Positions 44,400 to 53,172 of a DNA stretch of 64,000 bases are shown here, one piece after another. Origin of the DNA: Metabacillus sp. FJAT-52054 (GTDB taxonomy: Bacteria; Bacillota; Bacilli; Bacillales; Bacillaceae); contig NZ_CP147407.1 in assembly GCF_037201815.1 (NCBI RefSeq), positions 2,674,723 through 2,738,722 on the forward strand. Direction: 5' to 3'. How positions within the stretch are numbered: the first letter of the stretch is position 1; every line of letters starts with the position of its first letter. The notes below the pieces were generated by a model. The model had not been told where the DNA came from. It ran no database searches and saw nothing but the letters and a program-made list of their open reading frames with translations. The position numbers and the translations under genes were made by a program.

Positions 44400-44420
44400 G
44401 AGGGCGCTTTCCACGCCCTC
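44400..44420 (-). terminator. Hairpin after the secreted propeller gene (weak terminator)
   Basis: GAGGGCG, loop TGGAAAG, CGCCCTC; the following T run is poor (CCTCTGCTTTTC). Possibly a partial terminator or an mRNA 3'-end stabiliser. Confidence 0.55.
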
Positions 44421-44424
44421 ATCA

Positions 44425-47322
44425 TTATTTAACTTGAACCGTTACAGCATCACTTTTATTTCCATTTTGGAGGACAGCTGTAATAACGGCTTCACCCTCA
44501 GACAAGGCGGTCACTGTGCCATCCTGCTCTACGTTTGCCACTCCGCTATTGCTTGAATACCATTGAATTTCTTTATTGACAGCAAATTCAGGGACGACTG
44601 CTGTCTGCAGCTTGATCGATTCTCCACGCGAAAGAACAGCGCCTTTGTCTTTAATATCAACTGCCTCAGCACGAATGACAGGATCCTCGATCGTATAGCG
44701 CCAAATATTGTTTCCGGTAGACAAATCGTCACCTTCTGCGAAATAGAAGTTCCCCATAGCATCCTCCGCTAATTTTTTTGCCTGCTGTTTAAGAGGAACC
44801 ACTTCTTTAGTGGACTTATTGATTCTATAAAATGTCTGATCAACCGTTACATAGAAGTTACCGTCTTTCCCTTCCTTCATGATGCCGCCGACACGGTAGC
44901 TGCGCACACCGGGGAATTTCACTTCCTGATAAATCGTCTTTTTCTCATCGGGATTGTAAATAAACAGAGTATCCTGTGCAATTCCCCAAATGTTGCCCTG
45001 TTCATCATCATGAAGGTAGCTCACTGACACTTTTCCTGGAACCGGCACGATTTCATTCGTCTTTTTGGACGAGGCCGGATCCCATGTAATCAGCTTTGCT
45101 TCTTTTTCAACGGGATCGGCCCCCGTTCCTCCAAAAATACTGGATCCGGCATAGACGAGGCCTTTTGATGCCTTCACTGAGACAATACTTTGGTTCGGTA
45201 CAATATTCCGGTTTACGTTGAGCTGGCCTGAGGAGCGATTATAGATGGATAGGGTACCTCCGTTCTTTCCGTAATCCGGAACCGAGCCTATATAAATTTC
45301 ATTCCTCTCAGGTATTGAATCCATGGAAACTGGCCGATTTTGTTCATTTGGCCCATGCAGGTCAAATAGCAGCTTCATATTGGTCCTGCGATTCCACGGC
45401 AGGGAAGAGTCGTATTCGTAAATTCTGGCAGCAGGATAAACGCCGAAATACATTTTACTGCCGATGGAGGTCATCCCTTCGACTTGACCAAGACCTGTTT
45501 CCTGCTTGGTGAGTCCGGTAAGAGGATTAAAAACTCCCACGTCACCGCCAATGAATCCGCTGCTGTAAATTTTACCGTCCGGCCCTCCGAGGATATTATA
45601 AATATTTGTCGGCTGAGGCGGTAAAGAGAGTACGGTCTTCTTTAAAGCACCGTCTGTTAACCCGTATTTAAAGAAGCGTCCTTCATAATTACCAACAAAC
45701 CCTACAAGTGCGGTCCCGCTGAACGGAGCCTCTGACAGGGGCTGGAACCCGAAACCGATTACAGGCTGTTCCAGATTCACCTGTGCACCGCCTGAGGTCA
45801 CGGACTCTGCTGTCTTCGATTCAAGATTGTATCGATAGAGAATTCCTGAGGACGTATAGAATACACTTTTTCCATCTGGAGAAAGTGGAGAAACCCCTCT
45901 GGACTGTGCGGTTGTTTCATAATCAATTTCCATTGTTTTTTTATCTGCTACAACCAGCTTAAATTCAGGCTCAAGCTTTATAAACAGCTTCCCTCCCTGA
46001 ACCTGAAGGTCATAAACGGATATGTAGGATTTGTATTTAGCAGGTAAAACATTTGTCTTTTTGCCGGATTTGATATCATATTTTATTAAATGGGCATGTG
46101 CCCCGACTCCAGCATAAACAGCGTTTTCCTCTGAATCGTAAGCCACACTTCGCACATATTCTTCACCTGGTACCATTTCTCCAAAGTCTGTAAATCCTTT
46201 TGCCGGGTCATATTCAAAAACATGGCCGTCAAAATACGTCCCGCCGTAAATTTTCCCGTTTTCTCCCGCTGTCAAATCCCAGATTACCGTTTGCTTCGGC
46301 ACCGGTTTGCCGAGAACCTCTGCTTCGCTTCTTCCCGGAACATATCTATAGAGAGTACCATTCGGAGTAGAGCCTGCATAAACCGTTCCATCTGAAGCAA
46401 CGGTCACAGCCCATGCTGCCTCCGCTTCCGGAAGCGGAATAATCCGTTTAATTTCTTCGGTTTCAACATCCGTCACTGCTAGCTGGGCAGGCCTTCCTGC
46501 AAGGACCGTGTAAGCAACGGACCGCCCATTCTCATCCTTTCCGAAGGCACCTTTCATCGCCATCAGTTTTTCAATCTGGGTACCCAGATCTTGAAAAGCT
46601 GGGAGCACCTCCGCTGTCTTAACTGTTTCTGCAATCACATCTCCATAAGGATTGGTAAGCTGAACTGTAAATGTGTAAGATCCCGCTTTAGAAAACCTGA
46701 ATTCAGTCTTTAATGTTTCACTATGATCCTTCTTTAAGTCCAATTCGGTTAACAAGTCGCCTTTATTCTTAATCGCGGTTATTCTTTCTCCCCGATTTAT
46801 GGCAATCAGATCGCCAGGTCCGGACAATTTCGTGATTTGCACATCAATATTATCAGCTCCCCGCTTCTTTATGTCTGATGCGGAAATAGAGAGTGGAGCA
46901 GGTGTATATGCTCCTGTTGATAGCTGTTCAGGCAAATCGAGAACCGTCTGATAGACAGACTGATTTTGATCTTTTATCACTTCCACCACCGCCTCGGCTT
47001 TAAACCCTTTGAACTCGGCAGTCAGCACTGTGTTACCAGGGCTGATTCCCTTCACTGCCTGTCCATCAAGTATAGCAACTTCCTTGTCTTTTATCTTCAG
47101 AGAGCTGCCGCTGACCATGGTGACGCTTCCATTTTCTTTTTTTGCTAAAACCGTTACTAGCTTTCTCTCTCCTGTCTTCACCTTAATCTTCGCGGGAACG
47201 ATTTGTATGGACTCTATATCATCATCGGCCGCATTTGCATGATGCGGGAAAAGAATGCCACCCGCTGCAAGAAAAAATAAAACAACGCATGTAATGTCAA
47301 GAAGCTTTCGGACTTTCAACAT
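44425..47322 (-). CDS. Secreted beta-propeller protein flanked by Big2 domains
   Basis: 965 residues from the ATG at 47320-47322, behind GGGAGG. Signal peptide MLKVRKLLDITCVVLFFLAA...HHANA. Domains: Big2-like at about 35-115 (IQIVPAKIKVKTGERKLVTV), a linking beta domain, propeller repeats at about 250-880 (for example GENGKIYGGTYFDGHVFEYD, ENAVYAGVGAHAHLIKYD, GPDGKIYSSGFIGGDVGVFN) and a C-terminal Big2 (WYSSNSGVANVEQDGTVTAL). Paralogous in its propeller to the cytoplasmic protein at 49878. It may be a glycan-binding protein or a lyase; several polysaccharide lyase families are beta-propellers. No family-specific catalytic motif recognised. Confidence 0.8.
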   Translation of the reverse strand: MLKVRKLLDITCVVLFFLAAGGILFPHHANAADDDIESIQIVPAKIKVKTGERKLVTVLAKKENGSVTMVSGSSLKIKDKEVAILDGQAVKGISPGNTVLTAEFKGFKAEAVVEVIKDQNQSVYQTVLDLPEQLSTGAYTPAPLSISASDIKKRGADNIDVQITKLSGPGDLIAINRGERITAIKNKGDLLTELDLKKDHSETLKTEFRFSKAGSYTFTVQLTNPYGDVIAETVKTAEVLPAFQDLGTQIEKLMAMKGAFGKDENGRSVAYTVLAGRPAQLAVTDVETEEIKRIIPLPEAEAAWAVTVASDGTVYAGSTPNGTLYRYVPGRSEAEVLGKPVPKQTVIWDLTAGENGKIYGGTYFDGHVFEYDPAKGFTDFGEMVPGEEYVRSVAYDSEENAVYAGVGAHAHLIKYDIKSGKKTNVLPAKYKSYISVYDLQVQGGKLFIKLEPEFKLVVADKKTMEIDYETTAQSRGVSPLSPDGKSVFYTSSGILYRYNLESKTAESVTSGGAQVNLEQPVIGFGFQPLSEAPFSGTALVGFVGNYEGRFFKYGLTDGALKKTVLSLPPQPTNIYNILGGPDGKIYSSGFIGGDVGVFNPLTGLTKQETGLGQVEGMTSIGSKMYFGVYPAARIYEYDSSLPWNRRTNMKLLFDLHGPNEQNRPVSMDSIPERNEIYIGSVPDYGKNGGTLSIYNRSSGQLNVNRNIVPNQSIVSVKASKGLVYAGSSIFGGTGADPVEKEAKLITWDPASSKKTNEIVPVPGKVSVSYLHDDEQGNIWGIAQDTLFIYNPDEKKTIYQEVKFPGVRSYRVGGIMKEGKDGNFYVTVDQTFYRINKSTKEVVPLKQQAKKLAEDAMGNFYFAEGDDLSTGNNIWRYTIEDPVIRAEAVDIKDKGAVLSRGESIKLQTAVVPEFAVNKEIQWYSSNSGVANVEQDGTVTALSEGEAVITAVLQNGNKSDAVTVQVK

Positions 47323-47443
47323 AGTATCCTCCCAATCTTCCTGTATTTTCCTCGTGCACTCTTTCAAATGTAATGAACTGGAAAGGCTTCGTCAATTCTT
47401 TTGGCGAAATTTTCAGAAAAATGGTGAAAATAAGAAAACCGGA

Positions 47444-48874
47444 TCATTGGTCACATCCGTCTAATTGACTATTCAGCAGCTTTTCAATTCGTTCACATGC
47501 ATCTTTCGGACTCTCCATAGAGGCCCATGAAAGATTTAATTCATTTTGGAGAAGGGTCATTTCCCTCGTATTTAAATTGAGTTCGCTCACAGGAACAGCA
47601 TACGGCATGACTTCCTTAAAAGCATTGTAATTATCAGGATGGATCTCCGGGTTCAGGAGGGTATCGTCCTCTGCTGCCTTTTTTAATGCAGGAATGGTAC
47701 AGCCATTCTCTTTTAAAATCCTTTGAGCCTTTTCTCCTGCCATGAAGTCGGCAAGAGCCTGAGAGGCCCCTTTTGCAGCAGAATTTGCACTTACCGCGAT
47801 CCCGGCTCCCAGCAGAAGAGTCGCTTTCCTCTCCTTTTTCGGAAGCGGAAGAATGTCCCATTTGATGCGCTGATCTCTGAACTCATTCAAATAATAATAA
47901 GTCGTGAGAATCATTGCCACTTTTTCCTTATTGAAAATATCCTCTGCCAGCTGGTTGCTCCCATGAGTAAAAATCGGCGATACCCGGTGCTTGTACATCA
48001 AATCAACACAATATTGCAGCGCTTCTATGTTTGCATCATCCGCTAAAGTAAAGCGGCTGCGGTTGGAAGTCATTAGCTTGCCACCGTTTTGAAGGACGAA
48101 CACGGGCCAGCGGTGAAAAGAAGAGGAAAAACAAAATCCGTAATGCTTTACGAGATGCTGGTCTTCCAATATTTTCGTGGCTTTCTGAGCTGCATCCAGC
48201 AGTTCTTCCCAGTCAGCGATCTCTTTTAAACCGGATAAACCTGCATTTTCAAAAATAGACTTGTTATAGCAAATGACGACTGGAGTAAATAGGAAAGGCG
48301 TAGCAAACACACTGCCATTATGAGAAAACATCTCGAAAACCTGGCGATAGCTGTTTTTCTCTGTCATGTTTGGTGACTGATATGCATCCATCAGCTGAAT
48401 TTTATCGGCTTCAGCGAACTCACGGAATTGGGAATCCGATACGATAAAAGCATCCGGTCCTTCTCCTTGCTCAAGAGAATGGATTAGCTGCGGTACATAT
48501 TCCGTTTCGGGCATAATTTTCAAATTCACTTTTATATGAGGGTGGGCATTCTCAAATTCCTTTATAATTTTCTTAGCGCTTTGCACTTCATAGGAAGTTG
48601 AATACCAGGCAAGGCTGATTACCGTCGTATTGACGGCAGAATCCAGGGTAACACGGTTTCCTTTGCCGGGAATCTTTTCGATTAGCCCCTCCTCGACGAG
48701 CTGGGCAAGTCCTTTGCGGATTGACACCCGGCTGATCTCATATTTATGGCTAAGCTGATGTTCAGGGAGAAGGTATTCCCCTTTACGGATTCGGGTACTG
48801 ACAATTTCATCCTTTAGTTCAGTGATGAACTGATTATATTTTTTCTCAAAATCATTTTCTCTGCGTAATTGCAT
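47444..48874 (-). CDS. GntR transcriptional regulator fused to a family 1 solute-binding-protein domain
   Basis: 476 residues from the ATG at 48872-48874 after GGAGAGGTG. Residues about 8-70 form a GntR winged helix (EHQLSHKYEISRVSIRKGLA, then LIEKIPGKGNRV). From about 80 to 470 it resembles an ABC sugar-binding protein (IKVNLKIMPETEYVPQLIHS, EQGEGPDAFIVSDSQF, ILPLPKKERKATLLLGAGIA). There is no signal peptide, so the binding-protein fold serves as an intracellular sensor, presumably for an oligosaccharide from the pathway. It is the only regulator in the island. Confidence 0.85.
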   Translation of the reverse strand: MQLRRENDFEKKYNQFITELKDEIVSTRIRKGEYLLPEHQLSHKYEISRVSIRKGLAQLVEEGLIEKIPGKGNRVTLDSAVNTTVISLAWYSTSYEVQSAKKIIKEFENAHPHIKVNLKIMPETEYVPQLIHSLEQGEGPDAFIVSDSQFREFAEADKIQLMDAYQSPNMTEKNSYRQVFEMFSHNGSVFATPFLFTPVVICYNKSIFENAGLSGLKEIADWEELLDAAQKATKILEDQHLVKHYGFCFSSSFHRWPVFVLQNGGKLMTSNRSRFTLADDANIEALQYCVDLMYKHRVSPIFTHGSNQLAEDIFNKEKVAMILTTYYYLNEFRDQRIKWDILPLPKKERKATLLLGAGIAVSANSAAKGASQALADFMAGEKAQRILKENGCTIPALKKAAEDDTLLNPEIHPDNYNAFKEVMPYAVPVSELNLNTREMTLLQNELNLSWASMESPKDACERIEKLLNSQLDGCDQ

Positions 48875-48885
48875 GAGCACCTCTC

Positions 48886-49884
48886 CTAGTGGATCGTAAA
48901 CTTTAAATGACGGTCTAAAAATTGAAAGGAGTGCTCCCGGATCGCGGGTGGAAATTCATGGCCGCTGCTGCCGATCACCCATTCAAATGAATCGTTTTGT
49001 CCCAATACATCATAAACCTTTTGCACCTCAATAATCCCTTTTAAACCCTCTTTCCAATGAGGAAAAACAGGATCATTCCTGCCCATCCACAGAAATAAAG
49101 GCATAGGCGCGCACAGGCTTAAAATTTCATGAAAATCAAATGGAACCTCGCTCCGTTCCATCCATTCGCTGATAACAGGAAAATGGCTGAACCAATCACG
49201 TTTTCCCCATCTGTGAAGTTCAGGGTCCCCCGCAAACATACTAAACCCGCAGCTGCAAACTGCTGCTTTAATCCGCTGATCAAGAGTAGCCAAAAAATAC
49301 GCATTATAGCCGCCGAGAGAGTGTCCGATTACCCCGATTCTGTCTTGATCCACTTCCTTCAGAGAAGCCAGCACCTCTGCTCCCTGTCTGTGATCAGCCA
49401 GCATTTTCCCAACTGCTGTCCGTTCCGGATAACGGCTATAGAAATTTTTCGTTTGAAAAGCTTCATCCCCTTTTTCTATACGTTCTCCAGCTGTAATCGT
49501 GTCCGGAGCCAGGACTGCATAGCCTTTCTTTACAAGCTCAATTCCATATTGCCGGTCCTTGCGTCCTGATGGATGGGCTATGTCATTTTTCCCATTCGCG
49601 TTTGTGGGATGCAGAGCAAGAATTCCAGGCAGTTTCTCCGCAGGAGCATCAGGCAGTAATAATAAAGCGGGTACTTCCTCTCCATCAGCTGTGGCATATT
49701 TCAGATGCTTTCTTACATACACATCCTCTTTTGCCATGTCTGTGATTTCATACAGCGGTTTGCAAAGCTGGCTATTCTCATTAATGATTTGAAGCCACCT
49801 GGACATGATGGAACGCTTCTTACTCTCCCACTCTTCTAATGATGGAGTGGATAAAATCTTTGCCACCTTCAAATCGCTCAACAT
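48886..49884 (-). CDS. Alpha/beta hydrolase (dienelactone hydrolase/esterase-like)
   Basis: About 332 residues. The catalytic triad is evident: nucleophile elbow VIGHSLGGYNA, aspartate in MGRNDPVFPHW and histidine in GSSGHEFPP. The N-terminal part (RKHLKYATADGEEVPALLLL, GILALHPTNANGKNDIAHPS) matches the acetyl-xylan-esterase/DLH group. Likely removes acyl or methyl esters from the imported glycan. The ATG at 49882-49884 overlaps the propeller stop (ATGTTGA); an ATG at 49897-49899 is only three bases from GGAGG. No signal peptide. Confidence 0.82.
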   Translation of the reverse strand: MLSDLKVAKILSTPSLEEWESKKRSIMSRWLQIINENSQLCKPLYEITDMAKEDVYVRKHLKYATADGEEVPALLLLPDAPAEKLPGILALHPTNANGKNDIAHPSGRKDRQYGIELVKKGYAVLAPDTITAGERIEKGDEAFQTKNFYSRYPERTAVGKMLADHRQGAEVLASLKEVDQDRIGVIGHSLGGYNAYFLATLDQRIKAAVCSCGFSMFAGDPELHRWGKRDWFSHFPVISEWMERSEVPFDFHEILSLCAPMPLFLWMGRNDPVFPHWKEGLKGIIEVQKVYDVLGQNDSFEWVIGSSGHEFPPAIREHSFQFLDRHLKFTIH

Positions 49885-51608
49885 GTTTCCCAGCTCCATT
49901 CACCTCCGTTAAGGTCCAGCGATAAAAGCGTATTTCCTGAACAAAAATAAAGACTGTCACCAATAATCGCTCCTCCGCTTGTAATCCTCTCGTTCACGCT
50001 GAGATAAACTGCTGCTGCTGAAGAGATATCCGCCTTGACCACAGCATGTTCAAGCAAAAAGAATACTTCTTTCCCCCTTTGAATACAGCCGCCTCTGACT
50101 GGCTGGCCATATGGTAACCAGTCTAGTACGTTTGCTGAAGCAAGTGAGTCACAATCAAACTGAAACAGAATGGATGACTGAGTCATGCCCAGCCCGGCAT
50201 TACCAAACACACATATATGCGGAATTTCCTTTTCATAGCGGAAAGGCACAATCATTCTATCCAATTTTTTGGCCATCCAATTTATCTTGTACAACGAAGC
50301 GCTCTCCGCAAGCTCCGCTGCGCCGCCGGGAGTCCTGACACTTGTTGACCCAAACAGGTTTCCAGAAGCATCGAACGCCAGGCTCACCGTGCTTTGATCA
50401 GGTAAAAGCGCTTCAGGTGAAATAGTCGTTAGCTCACGCGTGGCTGGATCATACACACAAACAGATCCACCCCTTTTCCCATAGCCCGGGAACCCGGAAA
50501 AAATCAGCTGCTTTTCGAAAGGGTGAATAGCTGAAGCACGCGGCCGGTGGACGGCATCCGCTTTCAGGATCAGCCTTGGGTTTTCATTAAATGCATATGG
50601 CTTATTGAATGAGAACTCATACACTTTCCCTCCCGCATAAGCACTGCCAAACATCGTATCTTGATTAAGAACGGCATACGTGCAAATATTTCCGCCTCCG
50701 CCCTGTTCTAAGCTACCTAATAGCTCTGTTCCCTTTTGATCTGCTCTGAAAAGCATCAAAGGGTGCATGCTTGTTCCATACAGTTTGCCATCAGGACCAG
50801 CCGTGAGCGTACTGAGCTCAGCTCCAGGTGTCTCGTAGGAAACCTGTATGATTTTATTCGTAAGCTTGAGCTTTTTTTCTGTCAGATCAAACGACTCTAA
50901 CTTTTCTGCACCGGCAAGCTGGCCATGGCATGTATGAAATCCCGCTCCCCAATATTCGTGCCCTTCCAATGGCTCCACGGTGGGGCGCAGCACATTTCCG
51001 CCGCTAAGCTCAATCCAAGGCTCGGATGGATCACAGGATCTGAGAGCAGCGCTTTTATACTGAGCGTATACTCTCCCGTCGTTTCCTTTCCTCACATAGC
51101 CTGTTCCAATTCCATCTGTGTGCTGAGAAATGCTTGTTTGCTTACCGGTTTTAGGATGAAAGGCTGAGATGGAGGGGATTTCCGTACCAATTCCAGCGTA
51201 AATCCATCCATCATTTCCAGAAGCCATGGTTCCTGCGTAGCCCGATTCAGCATGTAAAGAAGGGAGAGTCCTGAGCTTCGGTTTGGCGGGATTAAATTCT
51301 CTCACTAATAAATTGGGGTAGGAAACAAAATAAATAAATCCATTGCATCCCTCGGTTATCGCAAAGACTGCTGCTTCGTCCTGCACCCTGCCTTTAAAAA
51401 CCCACTTTCCTGAAAAAGGATTGAGACAGTAAAAGTCAGGACCTGCTCCTGAACAGAACAGCCCGGCTGACGTGGCAAAAGAAACATAAGGATACTCCCT
51501 GTTATCCAATTGAAGCTGCTGTGTTTTGCCTGTTTTCGGATTCGTGATAAGGATAAAGCCTTTAGCCGCAATTACAATTCTTTCTTCCCCCAATGAATTT
51601 CTGCACAC
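49878..51608 (-). CDS. Cytoplasmic beta-propeller protein, paralogue of the secreted one
   Basis: At least 576 residues of propeller repeats (GCNGFIYFVSYPNLLVREFN, NDGWIYAGIGTEIPSISAFH, GPDGKLYGTSMHPLMLF, GKRGGSVCVYDPATREL), aligning with the propeller of the protein at 44425. No signal peptide. The GTG at 51606-51608 has no ribosome site, while a protein-like frame continues 20 codons upstream (NWGAPVQLSETRTAAVC) to an ATT at 51666-51668 that is correctly spaced from AAAGAGG. So either a non-AUG start is used or a one-base indel in the A6 run near 51655 has separated the true N-terminus. First gene of the operon. Confidence 0.72.
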   Translation of the reverse strand: MCRNSLGEERIVIAAKGFILITNPKTGKTQQLQLDNREYPYVSFATSAGLFCSGAGPDFYCLNPFSGKWVFKGRVQDEAAVFAITEGCNGFIYFVSYPNLLVREFNPAKPKLRTLPSLHAESGYAGTMASGNDGWIYAGIGTEIPSISAFHPKTGKQTSISQHTDGIGTGYVRKGNDGRVYAQYKSAALRSCDPSEPWIELSGGNVLRPTVEPLEGHEYWGAGFHTCHGQLAGAEKLESFDLTEKKLKLTNKIIQVSYETPGAELSTLTAGPDGKLYGTSMHPLMLFRADQKGTELLGSLEQGGGGNICTYAVLNQDTMFGSAYAGGKVYEFSFNKPYAFNENPRLILKADAVHRPRASAIHPFEKQLIFSGFPGYGKRGGSVCVYDPATRELTTISPEALLPDQSTVSLAFDASGNLFGSTSVRTPGGAAELAESASLYKINWMAKKLDRMIVPFRYEKEIPHICVFGNAGLGMTQSSILFQFDCDSLASANVLDWLPYGQPVRGGCIQRGKEVFFLLEHAVVKADISSAAAVYLSVNERITSGGAIIGDSLYFCSGNTLLSLDLNGGEWSWETC

Positions 51609-51694
51609 CGCCGCAGTTCTTGTTTCGCTTAGCTGAACGGGAGCTCCCCAATTTTTTAAAAGGATAATCTTTCACCTCTTTTGCAAACAGGTTG

Positions 51695-51706
51695 TATACA
51701 TGTATA
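51695..51706 (-). promoter_or_regulatory. Candidate GntR operator at the head of the operon
   Basis: TATACATGTATA, a perfect 12-bp palindrome. TTGAAT-16-TATACA (minus strand) would place the -10 box within it, so a bound repressor would block polymerase; a TTGACA lies further upstream near 51735. About 20 bp upstream of the first ribosome site. Confidence 0.6.
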
Positions 51707-51743
51707 GATTTATATTCTAAAAATTCAAAACTTTTGTCAAGGT

Positions 51744-51775
51744 AAAAATAAAAACAGCCGATCTTATCAGCTGTT
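51744..51775 (-). terminator. Terminator of the yrvD transcript
   Basis: Minus strand AACAGC, 11-nt loop, GCTGTT, TTTATTTTT. Separates conserved yrvD from the accessory operon. Confidence 0.8.
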
Positions 51776-52114
51776 ATCTGTCATATGATTTCTTTCCGTG
51801 CGGCTCGGGAGCAAGGCATCATGAACAGGGTCTTCTGCTGGCAGCGGTTCTTTATGAGCTGGCTGAGTTTTTACTTCATCCAATTCCCTCTTTAATGCCT
51901 TATTCTCTTTTTTCAGAGAACGGATCCGGTTCATACCTGAATATCCTGCCATTAATGCGCCCATGAGAACAGAACCAAGAACAATTAATATGAGCGGCCA
52001 TTGGGATTGGCCAAACAAATAATCCACTTCCACAGGCTCCACATTAATCACCGCAAAAACAGCTACGATTAGTGCAAAAAAGATGACTAGCAATAAACTC
52101 CATTGTTTTTTCAA
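51767..52114 (-). CDS. yrvD: LapA-domain (DUF1049) membrane protein YrvD
   Basis: 115 residues with two membrane helices (LLLVIFFALIVAVFAVINV and WPLILIVLGSVLMGALMAGY) followed by a coiled coil (RIRSLKKENKALKRELDEV) and an acidic tail. This is the lipopolysaccharide-assembly-protein-A-like family, which in Gram-positives has no settled function. ATG follows AGAGAGGAATTAGTTTG. Start overlaps the stop of the cation transporter (4 bp), so they are coupled. In B. subtilis it lies next to recJ. Confidence 0.85.
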   Translation of the reverse strand: MKKQWSLLLVIFFALIVAVFAVINVEPVEVDYLFGQSQWPLILIVLGSVLMGALMAGYSGMNRIRSLKKENKALKRELDEVKTQPAHKEPLPAEDPVHDALLPSRTERNHMTDNS

Positions 52115-53022
52115 ACTAATTCCTCTCTCTCTATGGGGGTAAACGGATTAACATGAACAAAAACTTTTTGCACCTCTTCATATTCCATTAGTGCGGCACT
52201 CACACGCTTAGCGATTTCATGTCCTTCCAAAACCGAAAGCGTCGCAATGACGGAAATTTTCACATCGACGATCGCATAGTGACCGTGCTCTCTGGCAAAA
52301 AGCTCATCAATCCTTTTTACTCCCTCAATATTTAAAATGGTTTCCTTCATTTCAGCTGTATCCTCATCGTGCATAACATGATCCAGGGAAGCATGAATCG
52401 CTTCACTTCCTACCTTCCAGGCAGTAAAAAGCACTAAAATAGAAACAGCTACTCCCGCAAAAGGGTCGGCGTACAAAAGCCAATCAATCTTAAACCAGGA
52501 ACCAGCGATTGCTCCGAGAATTCCAATAAGAGCGGCGAGTGAAGCAAATACGTCTGAACGATGATCATAGGCATTGGCAATTAAAGCATCGCTCTTCAAT
52601 CTTTTACCCAGTCTGTAGTTATATTGAAACATCACTTCCTTAATGACAATAGCTGCCGCGACTGCCGCAATCGCAATTGGTGAGGGAGCTTTAGCCGGTT
52701 TAAAAAACGCCTCAAATGAGGTTTTGCCGATTTCAAATCCAACAAGCGTAAGCAGAACCGCTACAACGACTGCCGCAATCGACTCAGCTTTTCCATGTCC
52801 GTAAGGATGATCTTCATCTGGAGGCTTTTTGGCAAGCCTGATTCCGAACAGCACGACTACAGATCCAGCTACATCCGTGACGGACATTGCCGCATCGGCA
52901 ATCAAGGCTTTACTACCTGAAATAAAACCGATCACCCCTTTTAATACGGCCAGGAGCAGGTTTGCGGCAATACCAGTGACAGCTGCGATCTGCACCTGTT
53001 TAAACCGATTATCCTTATTCAT
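52111..53022 (-). CDS. Cation diffusion facilitator family transporter
   Basis: 303 residues from the ATG at 53020-53022 behind GAGGAGGGACTTA; the frame is open further upstream but without ribosome site or family similarity. Six membrane helices; metal-site motifs SGSKALIADAAMSVTDVAGS (first DxxxD-type site) and ANAYDHRSDVFASLAALIG (HxxxD). The cytoplasmic C-terminal domain ends HVNPFTPIER. Effluxes Zn2+, Mn2+, Fe2+ or similar; selectivity not readable. It lies between secDF and yrvD. Confidence 0.93.
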   Translation of the reverse strand: MNKDNRFKQVQIAAVTGIAANLLLAVLKGVIGFISGSKALIADAAMSVTDVAGSVVVLFGIRLAKKPPDEDHPYGHGKAESIAAVVVAVLLTLVGFEIGKTSFEAFFKPAKAPSPIAIAAVAAAIVIKEVMFQYNYRLGKRLKSDALIANAYDHRSDVFASLAALIGILGAIAGSWFKIDWLLYADPFAGVAVSILVLFTAWKVGSEAIHASLDHVMHDEDTAEMKETILNIEGVKRIDELFAREHGHYAIVDVKISVIATLSVLEGHEIAKRVSAALMEYEEVQKVFVHVNPFTPIEREELV

Positions 53023-53172
53023 TAAGTCCCTCCTCTTATGCCGGTCAATTTCATCTCTTCTTATCTTATCCTTTATAAGAGGAATGAATGAGCGTGAACT
53101 GGGTTCCATCGTATTTTTTACATAATGGGACATATTATCATTGAATCTGCCTGTCATAGAAAGGAGCGATAG

